From NCBI RefSeq assembly GCF_000189775.2, contig NC_015555.1, positions 1,065,001 to 1,129,000 of the forward strand: a stretch of DNA of 64,000 bases, read 5' to 3'. The position numbers were made by a program, and so were the translations under genes. This DNA is from Thermoanaerobacterium xylanolyticum LX-11. GTDB lineage: Bacteria > Bacillota > Thermoanaerobacteria > Thermoanaerobacterales > Thermoanaerobacteraceae. The notes below the pieces were generated by a model. That model did not search any database. It worked only from the letters and a program-made list of their open reading frames with translations, and had not been told where the DNA came from. Shown here one piece after another: positions 16,195-24,080 of the stretch. Each line of letters starts with the position of its first letter. Positions within the stretch are counted from its first letter, which is position 1.

Positions 16195-17517
16195 GTGAAG
16201 AAAAAGATATTTATTACATTGATGTTCTTATTGGCAGTTTTAATACCAAATATGGCTTTTGCAGCGACAGGCAAGATAGACACAGGTGATACAGCATTTA
16301 TACTATTTTCATCAGCATTAGTCATGATCATGACACCGGGATTGGCATTTTTTTACGGCGGTATGGTTAATGGGAAAAATGTCATAAGCATAATGATGCA
16401 AAGTTTCACTATTATCGCACTTGTTTCTGTACAATGGGTATTATTTGGATTTTCATTATCCTTTAGTGGTGATACATACCACTTGATAGGAAATCTACAT
16501 TGGGCTGGTCTTAACAATATTGGTCTTGGACCTGATGGTACTTATTCATCGACGATACCACTTTTGGCGTTTATGGTATATCAATTGATGTTTGCCATAA
16601 TAACACCTGCTTTAATAACGGGTGCATTTGCGGAAAGAATGAGATTTTCAGCATTCATCGTATTTACGCTTATTTGGACTACATTAGTATATGATCCACT
16701 TGCACATTGGGTATGGGGAAATGGTGGATGGCTTAAAAACTTAGGCGCATTGGACTTTGCTGGTGGTACAGTCGTTCACATAAGTTCTGGCGTTTCAGGA
16801 CTTGTGGCGGCTTTAATACTGGGCAAGAGAAAAAATACAAAGATGGTACCACATCACATGCCTATGGTTTTGATGGGAGCAGCATTTTTATGGTTTGGCT
16901 GGTTTGGATTTAATGCAGGAAGCGCTTTATCTGTAAATGGTCTGGCGGTTAATGCATTTGTCGTGACAAATACTGCTGCTGCTGCCGCCTCCATGGGATG
17001 GGTATTAACCGAATGGAAAGTAAGCGGTAAGCCTACACTACTTGGTGCTGTAAGTGGTGCTGTAGCAGGACTTGTAGCTATTACACCTGCAGCAGGATAT
17101 GTGACAGCAGTTTCTGCGATCGCAATAGGAGTCATATCAGGTATAATATGCTTCACATCTGTCAATTACATCAAGCATAAATTTGGATATGATGATTCAC
17201 TTGATGCGTTTGGTATACACGGCGTTGGCGGTACATGGGGTGCACTGGCTACAGGACTTTTTGCAACAAAAGCTATAAATCCTGCAGGTGCTAATGGCTT
17301 ATTCTACGGCAATCCGAATCAATTGCTTATTCAGCTTACAGGAGTTGTTACAACTTACATCTTTGCAGGGCTTATGTCATTTATAATATTGAAATTTATA
17401 AGCTTATTTATGGAGCTTAGAGTTACTAAAGAAGAAGAGGAATTAGGACTTGATATAGTTGAACACGGTGAAGAAGCGTACAACATTGGCTTTAAAGCTT
17501 TTGACTTTAATCAATAA
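16195..17517 (+). CDS. amtB: Ammonium transporter (first copy)
   Basis: The start is GTG 16195 behind AAAGGAGG; the ATG two bases earlier is followed at once by TGA. The 440-residue protein has a signal peptide ending MAFAATG, then about eleven membrane segments. Amt markers are FFYGGMVNGKNVISIMMQS, GAFAERMRFSAF, DFAGGTVVHISSGVSGL (first pore His) and DAFGIHGVGGTWGALATGLF (second pore His). It conducts ammonia across the membrane and is usually gated by PII, which is encoded downstream. The leader suggests control by transcription antitermination. Confidence 0.95.
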   Translation: MKKKIFITLMFLLAVLIPNMAFAATGKIDTGDTAFILFSSALVMIMTPGLAFFYGGMVNGKNVISIMMQSFTIIALVSVQWVLFGFSLSFSGDTYHLIGNLHWAGLNNIGLGPDGTYSSTIPLLAFMVYQLMFAIITPALITGAFAERMRFSAFIVFTLIWTTLVYDPLAHWVWGNGGWLKNLGALDFAGGTVVHISSGVSGLVAALILGKRKNTKMVPHHMPMVLMGAAFLWFGWFGFNAGSALSVNGLAVNAFVVTNTAAAAASMGWVLTEWKVSGKPTLLGAVSGAVAGLVAITPAAGYVTAVSAIAIGVISGIICFTSVNYIKHKFGYDDSLDAFGIHGVGGTWGALATGLFATKAINPAGANGLFYGNPNQLLIQLTGVVTTYIFAGLMSFIILKFISLFMELRVTKEEEELGLDIVEHGEEAYNIGFKAFDFNQ

Positions 17518-17542
17518 TAAAACAAATAGTCATTCGATAAAA

Positions 17543-17588
17543 AAGCAAGGGTGCTTAAATCTTGGAGATCTAAGCACCTTCATTTTTT
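17543..17588 (+). promoter_or_regulatory. Hexaloop hairpin overlapping a terminator (ANTAR-type attenuator, second amt unit)
   Basis: AAGC (17543-17546) and GCTT (17553-17556) enclose loop AAGGGT, again with A1 and G4. From 17548 the same bases form a terminator stem with 17566-17580 (one mismatch), followed by TTCATTTTTT. It can end transcription of the first transporter and, when opened, let it run into the second unit. The arrangement copies that at 16117-16170 although the stem sequences differ. Confidence 0.62.
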
Positions 17589-17608
17589 GAAAGGAGGTGA
17601 TGACATAA

Positions 17609-17854
17609 ATGAAAAAAATCCCTATCATCACATTATACACTATAAATACAATAATTTTTATTTTAGCTTTAACGTTTATATTATACAGCATATCTATGCA
17701 TAATACAATAATAATCTTTTCCAATAGCGTGCCAGCATTTATAATGGCTTTGCCAATTGTCTACCTTGTAATAATCTATTTTGTAAGGATTTACAATCTT
17801 TCAAAAAATATAAAAGATAAAAAGTTTTCAATTAGAAATTTTAAGAGAATATAA
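17609..17854 (+). CDS. Small two-helix membrane protein
   Basis: The protein has 81 residues, with AAAGGAGGTGATG upstream. It contains two hydrophobic stretches (about residues 5-27 and 38-60) and a strongly basic tail (KNIKDKKFSIRNFKRI). I do not recognise a family. It sits between the attenuator and the second ammonium transporter, 27 bases before that gene, so it is probably co-transcribed and may interact with the transporter or simply be a small accessory protein. Function is unassigned. Confidence 0.55.
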   Translation: MKKIPIITLYTINTIIFILALTFILYSISMHNTIIIFSNSVPAFIMALPIVYLVIIYFVRIYNLSKNIKDKKFSIRNFKRI

Positions 17855-17881
17855 AAGTTAAATAATATGGAGGTGCTTTTC

Positions 17882-19474
17882 ATGAAAAAGAAAATTGTAA
17901 TAGGTATTGTATTGGCATTACTTTTGATAATGACAGTAGGGGTGGTATATGCTGCTGGTGGTGATCCAACAGGGGCTAATCTTGGCACTGTAAAAGACAT
18001 TACAAGTGCAGTTACAGGTAAACCTACATTAGATGAAGTAGCAACACAGGTTGCAAAGAATAAGCTTGGCATTAATTTCGTATGGGTAATGCTAACTGCA
18101 TTTTTGATATTCTTCTTTCAGGCTGGGTTTGCACTTGTTGAAACTGGCTTTACACAGGCTAAAAATGCAATGCACACTATGGCCATGAATCTTATGGTAT
18201 TTTTAGTAGGTACTGTTGGATTTTTCTTGACAGGTTTTGCATTTATGATGGGCGGCTCTGGTTCATTTTCAAGCCTTGGTGGTACAGCACCTTTAAACCA
18301 CGCACTAAGCATAGGAGGATGGAATTTAGTGGGGCTTAATGGATTTTTCCTATTAAGCGGTGGAACGTATGATGTAGGTGTGTATGCGTTGTTCTTCTTT
18401 GAGATGGTATTTATGGATACGACGGTTACAATACCTACTGGTGCGATGGCAGAAAGAGTTAAATTTTTAGCGGTTGTCATTGGATCGTTTTTTGTTTCAA
18501 TGGTTTATTATCCCATCTATGGTGGATGGGTCTGGGGAGGAGGATGGCTTTCACAGCTTGGAGCCAAACTCGGACTCGGGAATGGTGTAATTGACTTTGC
18601 AGGATCTGGTGTCGTTCATGCAATGGGGGGCATGATGGCACTTGCAGGAGCGATGGTAATAGGACCAAGAATTGGGAAATTCAAGAAAGATGGTACGCCT
18701 GTGCCAATACCAGGCCATGACGTACCAATGGCTATTCTTGGTACCATCATACTTTTCTTTGGATGGTTTGCATTCAATGCAGGTTCCACACTTAATGGAA
18801 CGGATCTAAGGTTGGCGGTTGTTGCAACAAATACCATGATCGCTGGGGCTGTAGGAGGACTTGTTGCAATGCTTTATATGTGGGTTAAATATGGAAAACC
18901 TGATCCGTCGATGATGTGTAATGGTGCTTTAGCCGGACTTGTGGCGGTAACGGCACCATGTGCATTTGTAAATGGTATATCGGCTTTTATAATCGGTGCT
19001 GTGGCTGGCATTTTGGTCTGCGTATCTGTTGCCTTTGTTGAAAATAAACTTAAGATTGATGATCCGGTAGGAGCTTTTTCTGTACACGGTGTAAATGGCT
19101 TGTGGGGTATTTTAAGCGTCGGCATATTTGCAGATGGCACATATGGTGCAGGGCTCAACGGAGTACAAGGTGCTGTAACAGGAATACTTTATGGTAGTAC
19201 AGGTCAACTTTGGGCACAGCTTATAGATATGGCGGTTATAGTCGTATATGGATTTGGATTAAGTTACTTGTTCTATAAAGCCCTTGATGCTATAATGGGT
19301 ATAAGAGTCAAACCGGAAGACGAAATCGCAGGGCTTGATTTGCCGGAAATGGGCGTTTTAGCATATCCTGATTTCCAATTGACGCCTGTTGTGTACTCGG
19401 ATGGTGTTCTTGAAAAAAATGTAAAAAGTCCACAAGTTTTAGATGATGCTGTACTAAGCAAGGGGGTAAAATAA
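17882..19474 (+). CDS. amt: Ammonium transporter (second, long copy)
   Basis: ATG 17882 follows ATGGAGGTG and gives a 530-residue protein with a signal peptide cut near VVYAAGG. It has an extra ~30-residue exported segment before the first core helix. Amt motifs are FALVETGFTQAKNAMH, GAMAERVKFLA, GSGVVHAMGGMM (first pore His) and GAFSVHGVNGLWGILSVG (second pore His). It differs clearly from the first copy: it has the E-T-G-F motif of the longer Amt group and a longer cytoplasmic tail ending LDDAVLSKGVK. Its stop codon overlaps the PII start by one base, the standard amtB-glnK pairing. Confidence 0.95.
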   Translation: MKKKIVIGIVLALLLIMTVGVVYAAGGDPTGANLGTVKDITSAVTGKPTLDEVATQVAKNKLGINFVWVMLTAFLIFFFQAGFALVETGFTQAKNAMHTMAMNLMVFLVGTVGFFLTGFAFMMGGSGSFSSLGGTAPLNHALSIGGWNLVGLNGFFLLSGGTYDVGVYALFFFEMVFMDTTVTIPTGAMAERVKFLAVVIGSFFVSMVYYPIYGGWVWGGGWLSQLGAKLGLGNGVIDFAGSGVVHAMGGMMALAGAMVIGPRIGKFKKDGTPVPIPGHDVPMAILGTIILFFGWFAFNAGSTLNGTDLRLAVVATNTMIAGAVGGLVAMLYMWVKYGKPDPSMMCNGALAGLVAVTAPCAFVNGISAFIIGAVAGILVCVSVAFVENKLKIDDPVGAFSVHGVNGLWGILSVGIFADGTYGAGLNGVQGAVTGILYGSTGQLWAQLIDMAVIVVYGFGLSYLFYKALDAIMGIRVKPEDEIAGLDLPEMGVLAYPDFQLTPVVYSDGVLEKNVKSPQVLDDAVLSKGVK

Positions 19475-19812
19475 TGAAGAAAGTTGAATGCATAATAAGA
19501 CCGGATGTCTTGGAAGATGTAAAGTCAGAGCTTAATAAGCTGAAAATACACGGAATGACGGTGTCGCAGGTTTTTGGATGTGGACATCAGAAAGGTAAAA
19601 AAGAGATTTACAGAGGTGCGGAAATTGAGATAAGCCTTCTTCCAAAAGTTAAGATTGAGATTGTGACAGATGATGGAAGCGTCGAAAACATCGTAGATGC
19701 TGTTACAAAAGTGGCAAGAACAGGCAATGTAGGTGATGGAAAGATATTTATATACGACATACAAGACGCCATAAGGATAAGAACCGGTGAGCGCGGAGAA
19801 AAAGCAATATAA
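19474..19812 (+). CDS. glnB: Nitrogen regulatory protein PII
   Basis: The 112-residue protein has the PII core: MKKVECIIRPDVLEDVKSEL, GMTVSQVFGCGHQKG, the T-loop and DGKIFIYDIQDAIRIRTGERGE, which holds the ATP-binding residues. It senses 2-oxoglutarate and ATP/ADP and blocks Amt pores with its T-loop. The T-loop reads YRGAEIEIS, so the position equal to Tyr51 of E. coli GlnB/GlnK is Ile. Uridylylation there is therefore impossible, and control would be by effector binding alone. It is translated directly after the transporter and ends at a strong terminator. Confidence 0.93.
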   Translation: MKKVECIIRPDVLEDVKSELNKLKIHGMTVSQVFGCGHQKGKKEIYRGAEIEISLLPKVKIEIVTDDGSVENIVDAVTKVARTGNVGDGKIFIYDIQDAIRIRTGERGEKAI

Positions 19813-19830
19813 AGATTTAGTGAAATTACC

Positions 19831-19866
19831 AAGGCTTCTACATGAGAGAATGTGTAGAAGCCTTTT
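19831..19866 (+). terminator. Terminator after the amt-PII operon
   Basis: AAGGCTTCTACA at 19831-19842 pairs with TGTAGAAGCCTT at 19853-19864, followed by TT. Twelve perfect base pairs around a 10-nt loop. Confidence 0.85.
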
Positions 19867-19896
19867 AGATATTAACAAAAACTTGACATTTTCTAT

Positions 19897-19922
19897 TAAA
19901 TTTTTAAAAGTTTTGCCGATAA
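19897..19922 (+). promoter_or_regulatory. SigD/FliA-type (flagellar) promoter
   Basis: TAAA at 19897-19900, a 14-base spacer and GCCGATAA at 19915-19922 match the motility sigma consensus TAAA-N15-GCCGATAT almost exactly. It lies 32 bases before the FliD-like gene and makes flagellar co-expression very likely. Confidence 0.82.
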
Positions 19923-19954
19923 AAAAGTAAAATAAAAAGGTTGGAGGTGAAAAT

Positions 19955-21274
19955 ATGGCAGGCTATATTGATACAAGTTATATGTATATGATGTACCCTT
20001 ATTACAGTGATTACAGCTATCTTTTTAATATGAGCAATCCATTGACTTCATTATCAAATATTTCTTCTGACAATATATCTCAAATTGCACAGCAAGCATT
20101 GTATACAGATATGTATAACCAACAATTGCCAATGCAAACGACAAATGCCCTTGTCATGCTGAATAGTTACGCAAATAATTTAGCTGAGGCAGCGTCACAG
20201 TTACAACTTACATCGCCTGATAATGTTTTTAATCAGATGGTTGCTACATCCAGTGATCCAAATTCCATAAGTGTATCAGCTCAGCCAGGTGCAACTGCTT
20301 CTACCTATAATGTTACTGTAAATCAGCTTGCCATGGCGCAACAAAACAATGGTACAAGTTTATCAAGCAATAGCGTCACAAGCCTTACACCTGGAACATA
20401 CAGCTTTAAAGCACAAGTAGGTGGGCAACAATATAATATATCTTTTAATGTCAATCAAGGAGACACTAATCAAACTGTCTTAGATAATATGGCTCAAGCA
20501 ATTAACTCTGCAAATATAGGGGTTACAGCCATTGTAAATAACAATCCATATCTTGGTACAAGTCAGTTAGAAATAAATGCAAATAATACTGGAACAAATA
20601 ATGCATTCACATTGACAGATGTCAACGGCAATGCAGTTTCATATACTGGCGCAAATACAGTAACAGTAGAAGCAACAAATGCAAATTATACTATTAATGG
20701 AGTAAGTGGTACATCTCAAACAAACACCGTCAATGTTGACAATAACAACTTATCCATGACATTTAATAAAACTGTAAGCAATGCTACAGTAACAGTGGCG
20801 CCTGATACGCAATCCATAAGCAACAGCATAAATAATTTTGTCAATAACTACAACGACCTGTTAACATATGCAAATCAAAATCAGCAATATATAAGCCCTC
20901 TTGTTGTTTCAGAGCTTACTCAAAATTATGAATATCAGGCATCAAATTTACAAGCTATTGGAATTACTCAAAATCCAGATATGACTCTCTCGGTAGATCA
21001 AAATGCTTTAAATAATGCGATACAGAACAATAATGCGATACAGAACAATTTTAGCACTGCTCAAGCAGCCTTTTCTGGATTTGATGGATTGGCTGTAAAT
21101 GTAGGTCAATTTGCTTGGCGAATAGCTGAAAGTCCTCTTACAGACTATGCAAATGAAACAATGCCTTTAGTCAATAACAATATGGGAATTTATGATTCAA
21201 CTGGAATGCTTGATGCGTCATTAATACAGACAATGCTGATGCCATCTGGTCAATTCATAAATTCACTAATTTAA
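19955..21274 (+). CDS. FliD-like flagellar filament-capping protein, divergent
   Basis: The 439-residue protein is rich in Asn and Gln. The middle (YNVTVNQLAMAQQNNGTSL, then INSANIGVTAIVNNN, ITGVSGT-like segments) and the end (SISNSINNFVNNYNDLLTYANQN, LQAIGITQNPDMTLSVDQNALNNAIQNN) follow the D2/D3 and C-terminal coiled regions of FliD. The first ~60 residues are unusual, starting with a Tyr/Met-rich run (SYMYMMYPYYSDYSY). A GGAGG site precedes the ATG, and a SigD-type promoter lies upstream. No other flagellar gene is in the window, so this is an orphan copy. It could be an alternative cap or a related secreted adhesin. Confidence 0.75.
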   Translation: MAGYIDTSYMYMMYPYYSDYSYLFNMSNPLTSLSNISSDNISQIAQQALYTDMYNQQLPMQTTNALVMLNSYANNLAEAASQLQLTSPDNVFNQMVATSSDPNSISVSAQPGATASTYNVTVNQLAMAQQNNGTSLSSNSVTSLTPGTYSFKAQVGGQQYNISFNVNQGDTNQTVLDNMAQAINSANIGVTAIVNNNPYLGTSQLEINANNTGTNNAFTLTDVNGNAVSYTGANTVTVEATNANYTINGVSGTSQTNTVNVDNNNLSMTFNKTVSNATVTVAPDTQSISNSINNFVNNYNDLLTYANQNQQYISPLVVSELTQNYEYQASNLQAIGITQNPDMTLSVDQNALNNAIQNNNAIQNNFSTAQAAFSGFDGLAVNVGQFAWRIAESPLTDYANETMPLVNNNMGIYDSTGMLDASLIQTMLMPSGQFINSLI

Positions 21275-21291
21275 CAAAGAATTAAAGAAAT

Positions 21292-21321
21292 CTCCCATCT
21301 TTTATGGTGGGAGTTTTTTTT
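21292..21321 (+). terminator. Terminator after the FliD-like gene
   Basis: CTCCCAT at 21292-21298 pairs with GTGGGAG at 21307-21313 (one T-G pair), followed by eight T. Confidence 0.82.
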
Positions 21322-21460
21322 ACATAGCAAATACTTTGGCAAGGTAAGTATCACCAAGAATTTTCACATTTTTACCCTTTCTACATATACTACAAACAGA
21401 TGAAATTCAATATCAATCAATATGGCTACCCTTATTATTATTTCGAAAGGGGCTGATACG

Positions 21461-23302
21461 ATGTGCGGAATAGCAGGATGGGTAAGCTTTGATGAAGAAG
21501 TGATAAATAGGAAAAACATAGTAGTTGCAATGGGAGAAAGACTTAGGAATAGAGGACCTGATAGCTGGGGTACATGGTTTTCGACCCATTGTGGTTTTGC
21601 ACAGACAAGGCTTATAGTAATTGACCCTGAGGGCGGTGAACAGCCAATGATTAAAGAGTTTGGCGAGAGAAAGTACGTGATAATATACAATGGCGAATTG
21701 TACAATACGGAGGAAATAAGAGATGAGCTTAGGTCGTTAGGTTACAAATTCAATGGTCATTCAGATACAGAAGTTTTGTTGACTTCATACATCGAATGGG
21801 GAAGTGATTGTGTCCACAAGTTAAATGGCATATATGCATTTGCGGTATGGGATGATTATGAGAATAAGCTTTTTCTTTCAAGGGATAGGATAGGTGTTAA
21901 ACCTCTTTTTTATACTTATAAGAATGGTTCTCTCATTTTCGGCTCGGAAATCAAAGCGATTTTAGCACATCCATACGTTCAGGCCGAAGTGGATGAAGAA
22001 GGACTTGCAGAGATTTTTGTCATGGGTCCTACCAGGACGCCGGGGATTGGCATTTTTCGTGACATATATGAGTTAAAGCCGGGCCATTCTCTTACGTTTA
22101 ACAAAGGCGGAATAAAAATTGAGAGATATTGGTCATTGGTAAGTAAAGACCATGAAGATGACCTTAAAATTACGATGGAAAAAATTCGGTATCTTTTAGA
22201 TGATGCCTCAAAGCGTCAGCTTGTTTCAGATGTGCCGCTGTGCTCGTTGCTTTCTGGTGGATTAGACTCTACTGCGGTTTCTGCCTTTGCCAATGAAAAG
22301 TTAAAGAAATTAGGCAGCAAGCTTATAACATATTCGGTAGATTACATTGGAAACGATAAATACTTTAAACCAAATCAATTTCAGCCAAACAGCGATTCAG
22401 ATTTAGTTGAAGCTGTTTCAAAAGAAATATATACGGCTCATAATTATGTCTATGTAGATAATGAAGAACTGGCAGATGCCCTATTACCTGCTCTTTATGC
22501 CCGCGATTTGCCGGGAATGGCTGATGTTGATTCGTCTTTGTACTTATTTTTGAGAGAAGTCAAAAAGGATGTAAAAGTCGCACTGTCAGGTGAAGGTGCT
22601 GATGAAGTGTTTGGAGGCTATCCATGGTTTAGAAATAAAGCTGCCATCGAGTCAGGTACTTTTCCATGGATAAGAATGGTTGAAAAAAGAATGAATCTTT
22701 TATCTAAAGACGTTGTAAAAAAGATCCGTCCAACAGAGTACTTAAACGATCGGTACAATGAAGCATTAAGGGAAGTACCTAAGCTTTCAGGAGAAGATAA
22801 AGCATCTTCTCGTATGAGAGAGATATTTTATCTAAACCAGACGAGATTTCTTTCCATGCTTCTGGATAGGATGGATAGGATGAGCATGGCGTCAGGTCTT
22901 GAAGTCAGGGTACCGTTTTTGGATCATAGGATAGTGGAGTATGTCTGGAATATTCCGTGGGATATGAAAAATCTCCACAACAGAGAGAAAGGCCTTTTGA
23001 GAGAATCGTTAAGAGGATATATACCTGATATAGTAGTAGAAAGGAAAAAAAGTCCATATCCTAAGACACATAATCCGGTTTTTAAAGAGAAGGTAAAAAG
23101 TTGGCTTCAAAGGATTATTGACGATCCGTCTTCACCGATTTTACAATTAGTCAACAAAAATGAAGTGCAAAATCTCATAGATACTGATGCGAAAGATTAC
23201 GACCCAGCATGGTTTTCTCAACTTATGGGTGGTCCTCAGTTATATGCATACCTTATACAAGTAAATGAATGGCTTTTAAAGTACAAGATAAGAATTTTAT
23301 AG
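21461..23302 (+). CDS. asnB: Asparagine synthase (glutamine-hydrolysing)
   Basis: AsnB amidates aspartate using glutamine nitrogen and ATP. The correct start is ATG 21461, so that Cys2, the glutaminase nucleophile, is exposed after removal of Met (MCGIAGWVSF); AAAGGGG precedes it. The N-terminal class II glutaminase domain contains RLRNRGPDSWG and ENKLFLSRDRIGVKPLFY. The synthetase domain has the ATP loop SLLSGGLDSTAVSA and LSGEGADEVFGGY. Length is 613 residues, in the family range. It is a single gene beside the nitrogen locus, consistent with nitrogen assimilation. Confidence 0.95.
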   Translation: MCGIAGWVSFDEEVINRKNIVVAMGERLRNRGPDSWGTWFSTHCGFAQTRLIVIDPEGGEQPMIKEFGERKYVIIYNGELYNTEEIRDELRSLGYKFNGHSDTEVLLTSYIEWGSDCVHKLNGIYAFAVWDDYENKLFLSRDRIGVKPLFYTYKNGSLIFGSEIKAILAHPYVQAEVDEEGLAEIFVMGPTRTPGIGIFRDIYELKPGHSLTFNKGGIKIERYWSLVSKDHEDDLKITMEKIRYLLDDASKRQLVSDVPLCSLLSGGLDSTAVSAFANEKLKKLGSKLITYSVDYIGNDKYFKPNQFQPNSDSDLVEAVSKEIYTAHNYVYVDNEELADALLPALYARDLPGMADVDSSLYLFLREVKKDVKVALSGEGADEVFGGYPWFRNKAAIESGTFPWIRMVEKRMNLLSKDVVKKIRPTEYLNDRYNEALREVPKLSGEDKASSRMREIFYLNQTRFLSMLLDRMDRMSMASGLEVRVPFLDHRIVEYVWNIPWDMKNLHNREKGLLRESLRGYIPDIVVERKKSPYPKTHNPVFKEKVKSWLQRIIDDPSSPILQLVNKNEVQNLIDTDAKDYDPAWFSQLMGGPQLYAYLIQVNEWLLKYKIRIL

Positions 23303-23320
23303 ATGATCTATAAAAATATC

Positions 23321-23350
23321 TTGACAAATAAAGCGAAAGACAAGTATAAT
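23321..23350 (+). promoter_or_regulatory. Promoter of the ferredoxin gene
   Basis: TTGACA (23321-23326), an 18-base spacer and TATAAT (23345-23350): both boxes are perfect SigA consensus. The palindrome at 23363-23378 covers the expected start region. Confidence 0.85.
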
Positions 23351-23362
23351 GTATACAGACAA

Positions 23363-23378
23363 CCCTACTACAGTAGGG
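23363..23378. promoter_or_regulatory. Palindromic operator candidate CCCTAC-N4-GTAGGG
   Basis: CCCTACTACAGTAGGG is a perfect 6-bp inverted repeat, extended by further G residues and TAT to its right, centred about 20 bases downstream of the -10 box. Repressor binding here would block initiation or early elongation. G/C-tract palindromes of this sort are used by CsoR-family repressors, and one is encoded at 53860, but the link is speculative. Confidence 0.45.
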
Positions 23379-23418
23379 GGGTATAATAAAATATTGATAG
23401 ACTAAAGGAGGAAATGAT

Positions 23419-23622
23419 ATGAGGTATGCATATGTAGATCAAGAAATATGCGATAGATCACCGTTTTGCCCAGCAAGCCACAGTTGCAAGTTTGGCGCAT
23501 TTAAGTTGTCAAGAAAGGGCTTGTTTCAAGTAGAGATAAATGTTGATAAAGAAAAGTGCACTGGATGCGGCGTCTGCACAAGGTATTGCCCGCATGGCGC
23601 TATAAAATTAGTAAACGCATAG
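23419..23622 (+). CDS. Small 4Fe-4S ferredoxin-like protein
   Basis: The 67-residue protein follows AAAGGAGG. The C-terminal half holds a standard cluster motif CTGCGVCTRYCPHGAI. The N-terminal half has Cys11, Cys17 and Cys23 in ICDRSPFCPASHSCKFGAF, an expanded spacing typical of a family of small clostridial iron-sulfur proteins. Two clusters are possible. It is monocistronic with a strong promoter and terminator, which suggests an abundant soluble electron carrier. Its partner enzymes cannot be read from context. Confidence 0.85.
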   Translation: MRYAYVDQEICDRSPFCPASHSCKFGAFKLSRKGLFQVEINVDKEKCTGCGVCTRYCPHGAIKLVNA

Positions 23623-23635
23623 TATATTTAGAAAG

Positions 23636-23670
23636 GGTATGTACGAAAGGTATATACCTGTATTTTTTTT
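23636..23670 (+). terminator. Terminator after the ferredoxin
   Basis: GGTATGTA (23636-23643) pairs with TATATACC (23651-23658), including one G-T pair, followed by TGTATTTTTTTT. Confidence 0.75.
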
Positions 23671-23740
23671 GTCTATTTTCTTTTTATTAATAGTAAATAT
23701 ATGGTATAATTGTAATAGATAATTTATGGGAGGATGTGAA

Positions 23741-23842
23741 ATGTCAGACTTTAGCAAAGATTTTTTGTTTGGCGTGGCTACGGCTTCGCATCAAGTTGAA
23801 GGTGCTTACAACGAGGATGGCAGGACTATGTCTATTATCTAA
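23741..23842 (+). pseudogene. Relic of a GH1 beta-glucosidase (N-terminal 33 codons)
   Basis: An ATG with GGGAGG upstream reads FSKDFLFGVATASHQVEGAYNEDGRT over residues 4-29, the unmistakable N-terminus of family 1 beta-glucosidases (usually followed by MSIWDTF), then stops at 23840. The remaining ~410 codons, including both catalytic glutamates, are absent. The DNA to 24080 shows no recognisable continuation, though a short segment VEYFGKFAKVDYG near 23880 vaguely resembles a GH1 C-terminus. The ribosome site and a TATAAT at 23705-23710 survive. Deletion of an ancestral bglA-type gene explains this best. Confidence 0.75.
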
Positions 23843-24080
23843 AGGCAGGTATCAACAAGATATGGTGGAGTATTTTGGTAAATTTGCAAAAGTCGATTAT
23901 GGCAGAGCATCAAACCTGCCATTTTTCTTATATTTTATTGACTATTGCCTTCTTCAATATTATAATTTATTAGTGATGTAATATATTGGTTATTATTTTT
24001 TATTTGCATTTGGAGCGAATCATTCTTACAAGTCTTAAATATAATTTATTATGGGTGAAAAAGATTTTGGGGGAAGTAAT

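Noticed and set aside
17791-19158. Several minus-strand frames opposite the second amt gene
   Set aside because: They are antisense shadows of a clear Amt coding frame, without ribosome sites or family motifs.
19871-19895. SigA promoter TTGACA before the FliD-like gene
   Set aside because: TTGACA at 19883 has no reasonable -10 box at 16-18 bases; the SigD-type element fits much better.
23736-23981. 81-codon open frame with a hydrophobic end
   Set aside because: It overlaps the beta-glucosidase relic in another frame, lacks a proper ribosome site for its start and has no protein-like pattern.
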